64,000 nt of DNA from Ficedula albicollis. Taxonomy: Eukaryota > Chordata > Aves > Passeriformes > Muscicapidae. The stretch covers positions 19,618,885 to 19,682,884 of the forward strand of contig NC_021700.1 in NCBI RefSeq assembly GCF_000247815.1, in the 5' to 3' direction. The notes below the pieces were generated by a model that searched no databases, was not told where the DNA came from, and saw only the letters and a list, made by a program, of their open reading frames with translations. Each line of letters begins with the position of its first letter. Position 1 is the stretch's first letter. Made by a program: the position numbers and the translations under genes. This document shows positions 12,497 to 26,567 of the stretch, piece by piece.

Positions 12497-15400
12497 AAAT
12501 TATTTGGCCTTCTCTGTCTGGCTAGACATAACTCAGGAATGCTGCTCATCACCTTGGTTATTTCTAACCTGGCCAGTTACATAAGAAATGCTAATGCTGG
12601 AAGCCTTGGACTTTGAGATAATTTTCTGGGATACTGGTTAACAGTTGGTTACCTTTTGATTTTCCTACAGCTTGAAATTTAGCCAAGTCTCAACTCAGTT
12701 ATAGTAAGGGTGATAACTTGGCAAATTAGTGCAGATCATATTGTTTCTTATGTTCTGCTTAAACATACTCTGATCCTATGGCAATCAGGGAATCTGTCTT
12801 GATATAGAATTCTGGATCAGGCCTTTGCCCTGTCTGAGCATGTGTGCAGTATGTGTACAGTATATTTACTCCTTAATAACAGTGAGAATCTGAATTCGAA
12901 TATGTATTTTTTGCAGTACTGTAGCATCCTTTGTATGCATATTGAGTATGATCATACATGGTTGGCTGAGGAAAATCATTACCTTTATTCCTCTGCAGCT
13001 CTATATTTTAACCAGTTTAATTAGGGATTTATGACTAAGTTGACTAATGCATTGCTTTATTATGTGTGTAGGAAACTAGATGTATGTAGCAAGTGTTTTG
13101 GCAAATAGGAAATATGTCATTGTCTAGGGACCTTACAGTTTTAAATTAATGAAAATGTTTTAAAGGCTGCTAATATAAAAATAATTTTCATCAGGTGCTA
13201 TTTTGTGGAAGCAGATTTAATAATTTATCCCTTTGCGTGCATATTACTTCACCTGCTAAGCTTTAATGTTGTCAGATTTTATTGAAAGTTGTCTTGAGAT
13301 ATAACAGTTGTTTTATAGAAAGGATGTTCCATCCATGCAAATTATTTCTATAAGAGGATATTCCCTTCCATTCTTTGAGCCATAGTCCACCTTCTGTATT
13401 CATCCAAAAATTTCTAAGGTAAATGCAAATGTGCTGTCTTGCATATGCTCCTACCTCCCAGATTTTCTTTTGGATACAGATTTCTCTACTGACTTTAAAC
13501 ATGTCATCTTCATATTTTGGATTTTTCACATCTGGTTTGGAGAGGAAAGAAAATATGCTTGTGAAGACAGGGAAGAAACCTCTCTTTAGGCCTTTCTATG
13601 CTTAACTTCTGTTTGATTATTTTTCTTATTTCAGAGGGCATCAGATTTGTAGAGGCTTTTAAAGAATTCTGCCATCTATAACACAAGATATCCAAATGTA
13701 TATAAGAATCTAACCCTTGTTTTCTCCCATAACAGATCTTACAGCTACAGTTCAAGGGTATCTGAGAAACTTGACATTGTTTAAGCCATGTCTGTAGAAT
13801 GGAGACAGAAATAAATGTACAGACTTTCTTGGTGTGTCAGAAAACTGCTGAGGAAACTTGCAATTATGGCAATGCTGAGAGAAATTGGTATGAAGAGAAA
13901 TGTGGTTTATCTCAGAACCCACTAAGATGGTATCCTGAAAGTGGTAGATGTGAACCCATGGTAACACATTTCTGTGCACACAGATCTTTGTACTAGTTGC
14001 ACTTCCCTGTTGATAAAGTTTCTGCTTCCTCTGTAGCACACACGGGGCTGCACAGCCACAAATCTGTTTGAACTGAAACCTCTCTGTTGCTCTGTATGTT
14101 TGTGTGTGTTATATTAATATTTCATGGGATGTAAAGAAGAATTGCATGTTCCTTTAAGTAGCATCAAGATCCTGAAAATAGTTTGAAATTGAAAATCACA
14201 GTAAATGGCTCCTTTTCTCTGGCAGTGTGTACTTGTTATACAGTCATAAAATTCAGTGAGTTCTGAATTGCACAGTTGGATAGAAGGTGAAATGCTAAAA
14301 AAAAACTTCTGTGATGACACCTCTATTCTTTCAAACTATTTCTAGGAGATCCATAATTATCTGTTTTGGCAAACACCTTGTCAAGCGAGGAAAAAACACA
14401 CTTCAGTGAGTTGTAATAAGCATAAGGTTTCTTCCTCTAAACCCCCGAATAATTACATTTAAATTAAATTCTATTTAGTTCCAACAATGTATATCCACTC
14501 TTCCCATTTGTTTGAACGTTAAGTATTACTTATCGTAATACTTATGGTGTGAGACATGGCATGATCAAAAGTAGGTTCATTCATGTAGATTAGTTTACAC
14601 AGAATTTACATTCCTTTAAGGAGAATGGAATGCAGTTTAGAAAGATGCTTTGTTTGACACTGTTGGGATTGCATGTTATAGTTTTGCATATAGTTATATG
14701 CTTTCAGATGCTTCAGTTGGGAAGCTGTAAAATGAGAACACTGACATGGAGATTGTACATTCTTACATAGAGACCAGGTCTTAGCACATGAGTAATTTAC
14801 TCCTGAAGCCACCAAAAACTGCACAGTATGATTAACAGTTCAAGGAAAAAAATACTTTAAGAGCGCAGGGATGAACATGTCTCTGAGCAAAATATTTTTC
14901 ACCATTATTGTCCAGAATCACAACCAGGAGTTGGGCCATATTCGATAACTTAGGTTGCACTAAATAGTGTTTTGCATAGTAAATTATGCATGATTCCTGA
15001 GAGGATTATTATTTAGTGCAAAAAGGCAATAGAATTTGACAATATAAAGAACTGAGCTACAAAGACCTTAAATAGAAGGGAGTAGTCATAGAAATCAATA
15101 AAAAAAAATAAATTGAGCATTTGCAGGAGCCATCATCTTTTAGATTTTTTCTTGTTCACTTTAACTTTCTCTTCAAGTTTGAGTATAGTTGCTTGTCAAC
15201 TCCACAGAGGAGTATTGAGGCACCAGTTTGTCCATTGCTTCCAGATTGCCCGTGCTGCAGATTCCAAGGCTGTAGAGGAAAGAGTTGCTGGTGCTCTTCT
15301 TCCCCTATCCCTGTGGAAAGGAGTGCGTGGAGCGCTGGCTCTGTGTCCTGATTCACTGGCAGCACAGCTGAGCGGGGGTGGAGAGCAAAGTGAAGCGTAC

Positions 15401-16839
15401 CAGGAAAAGGGCTGGTACAGATTGCATCAGATGTAGACTAGGGGAAGCAAGGACCAAACTGTGACTGAGTCACAGCTGCAGTTCCTTGTTTGCTCTGTGG
15501 GGATCAGGGCTATGCACTGCCCTGTATTCAGGGCAGAGTGCAGTGGCGCCGGACTAGTTTGCATTTTTTGCTGCTTCTACAGTTTCATCTGTGATCTTGA
15601 ATATATGTGTAGTTCTGGACAAATATCTTTGCAGAATTCTAAAAATAGTTCAGGCACAAACCCTTAATATCTGCACATGTTAGTGATATGCTGTACAGTC
15701 CAGCGTCCCTTCCTTTTGCCTCTTCCTACATGTTCTTGCCAAACACATATGTGTTACTCTGTGGTGCCCTAGAAACTATGTCAGCTCATGCCAGGGATTC
15801 ATATCTAGTTCATATCTAGCACTATAGTACTTCAGTAATAATAAGCACTGCTTGTCTGCAGATTTAATTTAAATAAAAATTACTGTGAGTTGTGATTAAT
15901 ATTTAACTGATTTAGCTTGGTAGTAAATGTGGTATTAGCACTGCATGTAAAACTAAATATTGTAACTGATCAGAGATTTGCTCAAAAACGGAACCTGCGT
16001 AAAGCAAATCTTACATTGATTTGATTAATGTTGTTTCTTGATGGACCACGGATATTTAGTGTATGTTCTTTATTAAATTAGCAATCAGTTGAGTCAGCAT
16101 TTGATTTAAATAACTATTTTGGCTAATCCAGATAAACCCTTCTATTTCAAACTGCTCCTCTGTTTCTGCCATGCAGTGACAGCTTTTCATTTACCGCATT
16201 ATTTCTCATTCCCAAGCTGGTACTGCTGGCCTCGTGTTCAGTTGCTGACTTATCAAGACCTGCCCTGGATAAGAACATTCAGTGCTTCCCAAAGATGAGA
16301 TCCTCTCTCTGCCTCCTGCTCTTTAAATATGATATAATAGCCAATTATTTCATCTCACCTATTTAACTTGTCAAACTGGAAAATGGAGTTTAGTTTAATT
16401 GCTTGGTGATATTCTAAACAACAGTGATTCAGCTTAATTTCTAGCATTTTGCCTGAGTTTCAGTTAATTTGATAATGAAGAAAAATTTGGCATGTTTAAT
16501 TTTCTTACATCAATTTCTAATACTCTGCCCAAACAATTTTTTTTTCATTCCATTTGTTATTTTTTAATTTTTTGTCAACCTACAGGTAAAAATTTTTAAC
16601 AGGCAGAGTTCTAAGTTCAAGTTCATTCATGATTAAACATAAAATATTCAAACTAGACACAAAATGTAAGTATGCTATGAATTACACTGTCTACAGTTCA
16701 AAAATCATTAATCTGTCCAGCTGTTTCTCAATTCTGGCATCCAGCAGTAACTAGCTAACATGATTCAAATCAAGAGAAATCTCGAGTAATTCGACTTATG
16801 ACAATTTTAGGAGTTGAAATAGTTTCTAAGACAACATAA

Positions 16840-16897
16840 ATTTAATTTAATAAAAATAAAAATTAAAATTAAATTAAAATTAAATCATTAATTTAAT
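16840..16897. repeat. AT-rich low-complexity repeat
   Basis: Irregular repeats of TTTAAT/AAATTA-type units run for about 60 bp in NDUFAF2 intron 3. This is a simple microsatellite-like tract. Confidence 0.7.
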
Positions 16898-17294
16898 CCA
16901 AATACAAACTCATCTGAAAAGAAATATGGCATTGTCCTCAAAATTAATAATAAATAAAGCTCTTTCAATTAAATGGTTAGGTTTAGTGTCTTTAGAAAAC
17001 CTTCTGGAAAGTGCCAATCTTGAAGTAATCTTTAAACCCCTCCCCGTAGACACTGCACATTGGTACAGCGTATCTCTGTGTCTAGAGAACCTCCTTTGGT
17101 ATTCATGACATCTTCCTTCCAAGAGGGACTAATTAGGCTACAAGTTTATTCAGGAGAGGCAAAGAAGTGGCAGTATGGGAGTCTTTAGGAGCAAAAGAAC
17201 ATTCCAAAAGTGCATTCCAAGTATTGGCCCTACAAAGCAGGTCTTCCAGTACAATCAGGTAGGCGTCTAAAATCCTTTATATAGATTTTTCTCC

Positions 17295-17713
17295 TTGTGT
17301 GCAGTGGAGGAGAATACAGTTTCTGTGCCACCATGGATACTTCGTGATATTATTCAGCTGATGGAGTTACCTGAGAGCTTTGAAAGATACACAGTTTGCA
17401 GCAAAAGTGAAAATTTCATTCTGGTGGCAGGAAATACAGCCCGATGCCTTTTGCAGAAGACATGTCTTGTGCTGTGTTGCTCCTACAAAAGTGAAAATTT
17501 CATTCTGGTGGCCGGAAATACGGCCCGATGCCTTTTGCAGAAGCAGAAGACATGTCTTGTGCTGTGTTGCTCCTAGGAGCAGGCCATCTTTCATTCTTTG
17601 ATCATGCAGCTGTTACCAATACTAAGATGTCAGATTATGCAGAAGTCAGCAGTTCTGTGTATGAAAAACAGCTGCCTCAAACTCCACAAAGGGCTACTTT
17701 GGTATTTCCTTAA
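17295..17713 (+). pseudogene. Unassigned protein-like stretch, possibly a pseudogene fragment
   Basis: I do not recognise this. A pyrimidine tract and GTGTGCAG at about 17290-17304 look like a splice acceptor. After it an open frame reads VEENTVSVPPWILRDIIQ and continues to MELPESFERY. The frame then meets an 84/90-bp tandem duplication. Beyond it a second frame (from about 17540) reads AVTNTKMSDYAEVSSSVYEK and stops at TAA near 17713. Composition is more protein-like than the surrounding intron, but the two frames do not join. It may be a decayed retrocopy, an unused exon, or chance. It lies on the sense strand of NDUFAF2 intron 3. Confidence 0.3.
17402..17575. repeat. Tandem duplication, unit 84/90 bp
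   Basis: 17402-17485 is repeated at 17486-17575. The second copy has two substitutions and a 6-bp insertion (an extra GCAGAA). It lies inside the protein-like stretch and keeps that stretch open in frame, but it precedes the switch to the other frame. Confidence 0.9.
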
Positions 17714-19476
17714 TAATAATGTTCTTCAAGAAAACCTTAGACATCACTTTCTTAATCTCTGCCTTCCTAAGGAGGGAAGACATGCAGCTCCAAACATTAG
17801 AAGTGTTAAAAACCTCATACAACTTAAAATAATCACCGAAGCTGGACAACCTGCAGTGATAAAATGTCTTGTTTTTCTTTCCACCTAAAAATAAACTGGA
17901 GAACATGTAGCTGGACCTAGCTCTTGGCATATCATGTGTATCCTATTCCATATGCTGGGAGCTGATACATTTCAAAGTGAATATCTGCATGTAGGGATTT
18001 CAACTGCTTTAAAATGTGGCTGGATATCTTAAGGCATTTTTTGTTTTTTTCAGTTTTGCAGCATAGCCCCAGTTCTTAGAGTTTTCTTTTAATAAAAATG
18101 TTGAAGGACATTTCTGATGCTCTTGAGATGCCATGTACTTCGTGAGAACTGCTGCTTCAAAGAGCTTATATCATTTATTTGTACAAAAACAGAGTGTTGG
18201 AAGAACAAGCTAATCCTTAAAAAACTCCAGCTATATGTTTTCTGGGTTGAATAGAAAGATTTTGTACTTCCCTTAATGCTCAGAGCACATTACATGTTCA
18301 TGTACTTATATTTTAGCAGAAAATTTATTTGGGGGCAGTTTACAGTAAAGATAGCCATCTTATGAAATACTGTGATTCATCTTGGAGGAGGAGAGAATAT
18401 AAATGTTCTGAACTTGACAGTGTAACTTAAACAAACAAAGGAAAAAGCCCCACAAACAAACTAACTTTCAAACAAATTAACCTCGGTTACTTTTTATAAC
18501 AAATTAGATGGTAAAGGATTGGTTAGCAATGGAGTCTCAAAGTGAGAATATGTTGACCCAGTTTTTCTAGCATTCCAATTGACCCAATATTTCCAATTCA
18601 TGTTTTCTTTAATTTGAGTACAGGAATCCAGTGATTTCAGTGTACATGTTAGTGGTATTAGTTTAATGCCAAAAATGAATGTGTACATTTTGTAGCTGAA
18701 AAAATTTGTTCTGGTTGATTGTTTAGAGAATTGTGAATAAGTTACTTCAGTTCAGGGAAGGTTTTTTGCAGTTGCTAAAAAGAACAATTTCTCATGTTGT
18801 TCTGGGTTTTTTTAAGATCCACTTTTTCATTTTACTGTATCACAGTTATACTTTGTCCACAGAGAGCTGATTATAAGAGCCTTGTTTGACTCTGAAAACC
18901 AGAGAACAATTATATATCAACATTTAAAATAGACTTGGAGCATTTGGTGTTTAGTTACAGCTACTCTTACCTGACTAAGCTAACGTTATGTTGAAGTAAT
19001 CACTTGAAGAGATTTTAAATTAGAAATAGCTGTTCACAGTAATGGTTATGTTTGTATTTTAATAAATTACTTCCCATTGTTTTAGCAGAGACAATGAGGC
19101 AGTCTTCAGTTATCACAAAGGTGTTTGCTTTAGTTGTTTCTTAGTAGTGGTTTAATACAAGCACCATAGGAGTAACTCCTTGAAATCAATGATTGTGGTA
19201 AACAAGGATAGAATTGAGAGATGCCACAAAGAGGTTTTGCTATACTGACTGTTGAAAATTTGACCTTGTAATGCTTGACAATATTTCTATTTGAGCATGT
19301 GAGAATTTTCACCCGTCTTCAGTTTGTGAAGTCATTTGTGTATTGCTTGTGTATTTCCATCCATTTTCCATTTGTATGCTAAGGGTTCCCCCTCTGTGTA
19401 TCTGTGAATTTAAATACAGAGGCAACAAAGAACTAAGAAAAGAGGTTACTTTCCATGGTACCTCTAAGATTAGGTA

Positions 19477-20423
19477 TGTTGGGTTTGTGTAGTCAGTTTT
19501 TGGTAGCAGGGCAGCTACAGGGGTGACTTCTGTGAGAAGCTGCCAGAAGTTTCTTCCATATCTGGCAAAGACAGTCCCAACCAGTTCCAGCATGGACGTG
19601 GCTCTGATCAAGGCTGGGACTATCAGAAATGGTGGTCATGCCTCTCTGATGACATATTTAAGGAGGTCTAAGGGTGCAGACACCCCAGGTCAGTGCAGAA
19701 AGAAATGCTCCAGGGGCCAGAGCTGAGGTTCCCCTGCAGCCCCTGGTGCAGCCCATGGTGAGGCAGCTGTGCCCCTGCAGCCCCTGGAGGAGACCCAGGC
19801 CAGAGCAGGGGCATGGCTGAGAGGAGGCTGTGACCCTGTGGGAGGCCTGTGCCGGAGCAGGTGCTGGCAGGGACCTGCCCACTCATGGAGAGAGGAGCCC
19901 ATGCTGGAGCAGGTTTCCTGGTAGAACTTGTGACCCTGTAGCAGATCTACACTGGAGCAGGCCATGCCTGAAGTACTACAGCCCATGGAAGAGGCCTACA
20001 TTGGAAGCTGTTTGGGAGGACTGTTGCTCATCAGATGGACTCATTTGGAGAAGTTCATGGAGAACTGTCTCCCATGGTGGGATCCCATGATGCTATAGGG
20101 GAAGGACTCCTCTCCCTGAGCAACGGCAGGAATGTATGATGAACTGGCCTTAACTCCCATTCCCGGTCTCCCTGCACTTGCTAGGGAGAGGAGACAGAGC
20201 TGGGAAGGAAGGAGTAGTAGGGGGAAGGTCATTTTAAGATCTTACTTTGCTTCTCTTCATCCTGGGATGGGATTGAGTCTGTTTTACTTGTGTTTGGTGT
20301 GTGATCTCTCATAGTCCTTAACTTGTGAACTCTTTAATATATTTTCTCTTCTCTGTCCAGCTGTGGAGGGAAGTGACAAGCTCTGGTGGGCATCTGGCAT
20401 CCAGCCATGGTCAACTCCCTACA
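19477..20423 (+). mobile_element. Solo LTR, avian ERVL-like family
   Basis: This element of about 950 bp begins TGTTGGGTTTGTGT and ends near CATGGTCAACTCCCTACA. It has the layout I know from avian ERVL LTRs: the 5' TGTTGGG start, a region rich in repeated GGAGCAGG/CCCATGG phrases, and a terminal part reading GTGGGCATCTGGCATCCAGC. The A-rich poly(A)-signal segment seen in related copies appears to be missing. No internal retroviral gene or second LTR is adjacent, so this is a solo LTR. No clear target-site duplication is visible. It lies in sense orientation in NDUFAF2 intron 3. Confidence 0.78.
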
Positions 20424-20639
20424 TAAGGTTTTCTTTAATTATGGTCTTTTAAGCTTTCCTAGGTGTTCATAGTTGCTATTTCAATTCTTGGTAGTATCGC
20501 ATGTATTTTAACACCTGAATTCCTAGCATAGTCTCTTGCTCTCAGAGGAGTGTACTGGTACAGTTTAACTCTTCCATATACTTGTAATATGGAAAAAAAG
20601 AATTCAGCCTTTTTCTTAATTTTGGAGGCTATTTCTATC

Positions 20640-22300
<1,661 letters not shown>

Positions 22301-22796
22301 TTACTTCCTTTGTAATCTTGCATTAGCAAGACCCCAAAGGTTGCACATCTGCTTGTCTCAAAACTGTGCCCTGAGGCACACCACAGGCATAGTGAATTAC
22401 ATGAAGAGATGCAAATGATAATTAGCTGTAAGTATCAACTCTACATAGGAAACAATGCAAAAAATAGCCTTATTTTAATGTACATTCACATTCATTGATG
22501 ACTGTACTTAATTTTTTAATTTCTTTTTGCTCCAACAGAATAGTGAAGTGAACACTACAGTGCAGTTTTTCTTCAACAAGATGATCTAAATATTAAGAAC
22601 CTTCTGAAATGGGGTTGAATTTGCAGTTGTAGAAAGCCAACCAACTTTGCCACTTTTTATATTTACTTTAATACCTGAAATTGTGGGTTATAAAATTAAG
22701 AAAAGAAATTACTGCTTAAAATATTTTATTGCAACACTGTGTATTGCATTTGTTTCTGACTACTTCTGACTAATTGTCTTTCTACTGTGTTCTTAG
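22301..22796 (+). other. NDUFAF2: Unique end of NDUFAF2 intron 3
   Basis: AT-rich intronic sequence between the CR1 and exon 4, ending in a pyrimidine-rich CTACTGTGTTCTTAG acceptor. Nothing else is recognised. Confidence 0.65.
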
Positions 22797-23054
22797 GAGA
22801 TTCTTAGGAATGAAAATTACAGAGAAGAAATGAAACAGAAAGTCAAGGATGTATCTGAAAAGGATAAGCTGCTTCAGGCCAAGGAATATGAGCAAGGACT
22901 TATTGCTGAACCAAGTCATACTCAGGTTAAAGGCCACGCATCTGCCCCTTACTATGGAAAGAAGGAGCCCTCACAGGACCCCACAAGCACTGCAAATACC
23001 TTCCAGCCAGGTGCCTGGATGCCACCAGGCAGTGGTAGTAGTCAAAATAAATAA
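22797..23054 (+). CDS. NDUFAF2: NDUFAF2 last coding exon (exon 4)
   Basis: Starting after TTCTTAG, 85 codons run from EILRNENYREEMKQK to a TAA at 23052-23054. The basic helical start and the C-terminal KGHASAPYYGKKEPS and FQPGAWMPPGSG segments are the most conserved part of vertebrate NDUFAF2 and make the assignment firm. Exon 3 ends on a codon boundary, so the frame is continuous (…PPTIE then EILRN…). Known family role: soluble matrix assembly factor for respiratory complex I. No in-frame stop, frameshift or missing motif is seen, so the gene looks intact in the visible part. The convergent SMIM15 coding exon lies 2.3 kb downstream on the other strand. Confidence 0.96.
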   Translation, partial: EILRNENYREEMKQKVKDVSEKDKLLQAKEYEQGLIAEPSHTQVKGHASAPYYGKKEPSQDPTSTANTFQPGAWMPPGSGSSQNK

Positions 23055-24741
23055 GCAATTTAATGGACAGATACTGTTAATGGATAAATATTTTAACAGA
23101 CAACATACACAGCTGTTATATGCAGGAGTGCAATTAAGTAGTATTAAAGCAGTTTCAGTTACTTTTGCAGAACTTTTCAAATGGGCTTAATCATGACTAA
23201 GTATTGTAAATTGTTTGGGTTTAGTGAAGAACAGGGTGTGTAACTAAGTTTGGTTTTGACAGTTGCTGTCCATCAGTTACTCTTGAATTCATGGTTAAAA
23301 GACTATCTAAATTTTCTTAAAGTCTAAATTGGTTTTTTCCTTGAAGACTAAGATAGTTTTAAAACCCTTCTTGATGTAAGAATTGTAGTCAGTACACTCA
23401 CATTTTCCCAAACCTTGGCCAAGATGTCTCTTCAGAATAAATCCCTTGGCAGTGCCAGCATGCTTTCCACTGGCAAGCAGATGGAAAAGTTGATTTCATT
23501 AGCAAGAATCACTACGACACTACACTGATTACGCACTGTACTTATCGTAGAGATGTTCTTGTAACTTTAAACAGTCAACATACTTGAATGTTTGATTTGC
23601 AAACAGCAATTTTCACAGGGTAAAATCAGTTAAACTACATATAACTGCTATAATAGAACCTACAAGTACTTGATAAACCTGCTGAAAAATAACACTAGGT
23701 CTGAGACAAGGGACTGAATATTAAAAACAACAAATTAGTTTTTATTGCTGGTGTATCCGTGGGCTTCCCTAAATGATTAATCATTTTGGCCATAGTTTAG
23801 ATACATAAAATGTGCAGATTATTTGTTCAGAGATGATGTTTGAGAACTTCAAATAAAAATAAACACCCACAATTTTTTTTCAAAAAGTATCAAATTTATT
23901 TATGGAGTGTATCCCTCATCAGTTCTCCCTCTGTTTCAAACTATGTAGGTATCAAAGGTCAAACACATACATACTTGACAACACTTCATACAAAACTTGG
24001 AGACTTAATCTCACATATTTATAAAATGCACAAATGTCATATTTTAATAGTGCTTGCTTTCACCAATAAAATTGAAAGGGGATCAACTTCACATTTACTT
24101 AAAGTAATTTCAGTTAGACTCCCCACTTCTGATCCCCCTTGGTGTCAGCCAGCTCTATAGGTCTCCTCATTTGAACAATGGTATTATTTTAAGGTTTTAT
24201 TTTTAAACCTGATCAAAGAGTAGCTGCTAGAATGCACAGCACCGTGCTGCTGTTTAGAAATATGCAACATGTAAAATCCTAATGACTGCTACAAGCTCTT
24301 TTGAACTAGACTACATAGAGGCCACCACAGACTATTATTAAAAAATCAGGCTTTGAAAAATTAATCAATTCTATTACAAAGAGATTAATAGGAAATAAGG
24401 TTAAATAATTTTGATGTACTTACAACACACACCTGAATTTTTTGACTATGTCAGAATCTTGCAACCTGTACGGCAGCTAAGTTTCAAGGGCCATGAGAAC
24501 AAAAAGTCTTAGATCAAAGGTAGCCAGAAAGTTAGTAACCAGCTTGTGCATCATCCTTGCACAGCCATCTGCTGTAGGTCTCTGGGACTCAGAACACTAG
24601 GCCACCTGGGTCTTTGGTCTCATCCCATTTATGGCTATTCTTTGAGGCATAAAAAGTTTATGAAGGCAAAAAACAAATTTGTTACAGGTGGAGCATTCAG
24701 GTGATTGTAAAGGAAGACCAAACAACAGTATTGTATTTTAT
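23055..24741. other. Convergent 3' region of NDUFAF2 (+) and SMIM15 (-)
   Basis: Non-coding AT-rich DNA. It must hold both 3' UTR ends. On the - strand the complement shows AATAAA at 23741-23746 and 23894-23899, plausible SMIM15 poly(A) signals. On the + strand there are candidates at 23436 and 23852. The transcripts may overlap tail to tail. No other feature was recognised. Confidence 0.55.
23436..23441 (+). promoter_or_regulatory. NDUFAF2: Candidate NDUFAF2 poly(A) signal
   Basis: AATAAA about 380 bp after the stop codon. Another AATAAA overlaps the stop codon region (23047) and others are at 23852-23863. Which one is used cannot be decided from sequence. Confidence 0.4.
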
Positions 24742-25375
24742 AGAATGTGACTGCCTTAAGAGAAATGAAGCTAATAAGAACACGCAATCAGTTTCCTAGA
24801 ACTTGGGCTGAAGTTGAAGGCTGTTGATGGCCCATAGTTCAGGAAAAGATAAGGTAGATTATTTCTGCAGACAAGCACCACCATCAAAGACACTGCAGCA
24901 GCCACAGGCAGTGACCTTAAGGGAAATCAGTCATGTCTGCTACCAAATGCTACAGCTAGCTCATCTCTACAGCCCTGCTCAAGGTATACCAAAACTTGCA
25001 TTTCTGTAATCCAGTTTATTATTCACATTTTCCCCTAAACTTGACAATTTTAAGACATTTGTTAAGTCATAGATGAGCTAAGAGAAAAAACAGTCTAGCT
25101 CCAGAGCCAACCAAGAGGTTAATTTTTTAATTTAACATGCAAATTTAGAAAAGCAATCTGCACTAGAATACAAGTAATAAATTTAATTACTCTAACAAGT
25201 GTCACTTGGGCAAATTTTAACAGAAATCAGCAGGAAAAAATACATTGGAAGTATTAAATTTCATACTTCAAGAAATAACAGGATCAAGTATCAAAGGACA
25301 GTTACAACACAAAATGTACAAGTGTTTCATTTTAAAAGTGGATTCTTTGCACAAGGAAGGCCATTTTTTGCCCGT

Positions 25376-25600
25376 TTAATCCTTCTTTGTTCGTTTGGCT
25401 TTTGCAATGTTCTCCTGGCGTTTCTGTTTCTTCTTTTGCTCTCGTTCCCGGGCCTCAATCATTTTTGCAAGCTTCCACGACAGCGCCGCACTAATTACAA
25501 ACAGCGGCGTGAGAGCCAAGATCACAGTCGTGAGAAAGCCGTAGGGGTCCTTGGCAGCCCACTCCACGATGTACTCGGCCCAAGCCTTAATATCCAACAT
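25376..25600 (-). CDS. SMIM15: SMIM15, promoter-distal copy of the coding exon
   Basis: This encodes 74 residues starting [20 protein letters not shown] and ending [11 protein letters not shown], with the stop at 25376-25378. The protein has a short amphipathic N-terminus, one transmembrane segment (about residues 20-40, [20 protein letters not shown]) and a charged Lys/Arg/Glu/Gln tail likely to form a coiled coil. Length and sequence match vertebrate small integral membrane protein 15, whose molecular role is poorly known. The ATG lies 27 bp inside an exon whose acceptor is at 25628-25630. The open frame could extend upstream, but only through the poly-T tract of the intron. The translation is identical to that of the copy at 26316-26540. 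If the duplication is real, this is an alternative last exon coding for the same protein and keeping the original 3' UTR. Confidence 0.9.
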   Translation of the reverse strand: MLDIKAWAEYIVEWAAKDPYGFLTTVILALTPLFVISAALSWKLAKMIEAREREQKKKQKRQENIAKAKRTKKD

Positions 25601-25627
25601 CTTTCCTGTTTTCCTATTGGGAAAACC

Positions 25628-25634
25628 CTGTGGA

Positions 25635-25668
<34 letters not shown>
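25628..25668 (-). promoter_or_regulatory. SMIM15: 3' splice site of the distal SMIM15 exon with 29-T pyrimidine tract
   Basis: Read on the - strand, 29 Ts (complement of 25640-25668) are followed by AATATTCCACAG and then the exon (GGTTTTCCC…, first base 25627). This is a strong acceptor. The T run is 11 bases longer than in the other copy. Confidence 0.75.
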
Positions 25669-25670
<2 letters not shown>

Positions 25671-26315
25671 AGGAAAATGACAGAATGTGACTGCCTTAAG
25701 AGAAATGAAGCTAATAAGAACACGCAATCAGTTTCCTAGAACTTGGGCTGAAGTTGAAGGCTGTTGATGGCCCATAGTTCAGGAAAAGATAAGGTAGATT
25801 ATTTCTGCAGACAAGCACCACCATCAAAGACACTGCAGCAGCCACAGGCAGTGACCTTAAGGGAAATCAGTCATGTCTGCTACCAAATGCTACAGCTAGC
25901 TCATCTCTACAGCCCTGCTCAAGGTATACCAAAACTTGCATTTCTGTAATCCAGTTTATTATTCACATTTTCCCCTAAACTTGACAATTTTAAGACATTT
26001 GTTAAGTCATAGATGAGCTAAGAGAAAAAACAGTCTAGCTCCAGAGCCAACCAAGAGGTTAATTTTTTAATTTAACATGCAAATTTAGAAAAGCAATCTG
26101 CACTAGAATACAAGTAATAAATTTAATTACTCTAACAAGTGTCACTTGGGCAAATTTTAACAGAAATCAGCAGGAAAAAATACATTGGAAGTATTAAATT
26201 TCATACTTCAAGAAATAACAGGATCAAGTATCAAAGGACAGTTACAACACAAAATGTACAAGTGTTTCATTTTAAAAGTGGATTCTTTGCACAAGGAAGG
26301 CCATTTTTTGCCCGT

Positions 26316-26540
26316 TTAATCCTTCTTTGTTCGTTTGGCTTTTGCAATGTTCTCCTGGCGTTTCTGTTTCTTCTTTTGCTCTCGTTCCCGGGCCTCAATC
26401 ATTTTTGCAAGCTTCCACGACAGCGCCGCACTAATTACAAACAGCGGCGTGAGAGCCAAGATCACAGTCGTGAGAAAGCCGTAGGGGTCCTTGGCAGCCC
26501 ACTCCACGATGTACTCGGCCCAAGCCTTAATATCCAACAT
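26316..26540 (-). CDS. SMIM15: SMIM15, promoter-proximal copy of the coding exon
   Basis: The same 74-codon reading frame as the distal copy: [14 protein letters not shown] at the N-terminus, a single transmembrane helix at about residues 20-40, then [14 protein letters not shown] and a lysine-rich end. Start ATG is at 26538-26540 and stop TAA at 26316-26318. Its acceptor (CAG at 26568-26570, exon from 26567) faces the probable first exon at 28445 across a 1.9-kb intron, so this copy is nearest the promoter. Its 3' UTR is cut short at about 630 bp, where it runs into the acceptor of the distal copy. SMIM15 normally has its entire coding region in one exon, as here. Sequence recognition is firm; whether two copies exist in the animal is not. 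Confidence 0.92.
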   Translation of the reverse strand: MLDIKAWAEYIVEWAAKDPYGFLTTVILALTPLFVISAALSWKLAKMIEAREREQKKKQKRQENIAKAKRTKKD

Positions 26541-26567
26541 CTTTCCTGTTTTCCTATTGGGAAAACC

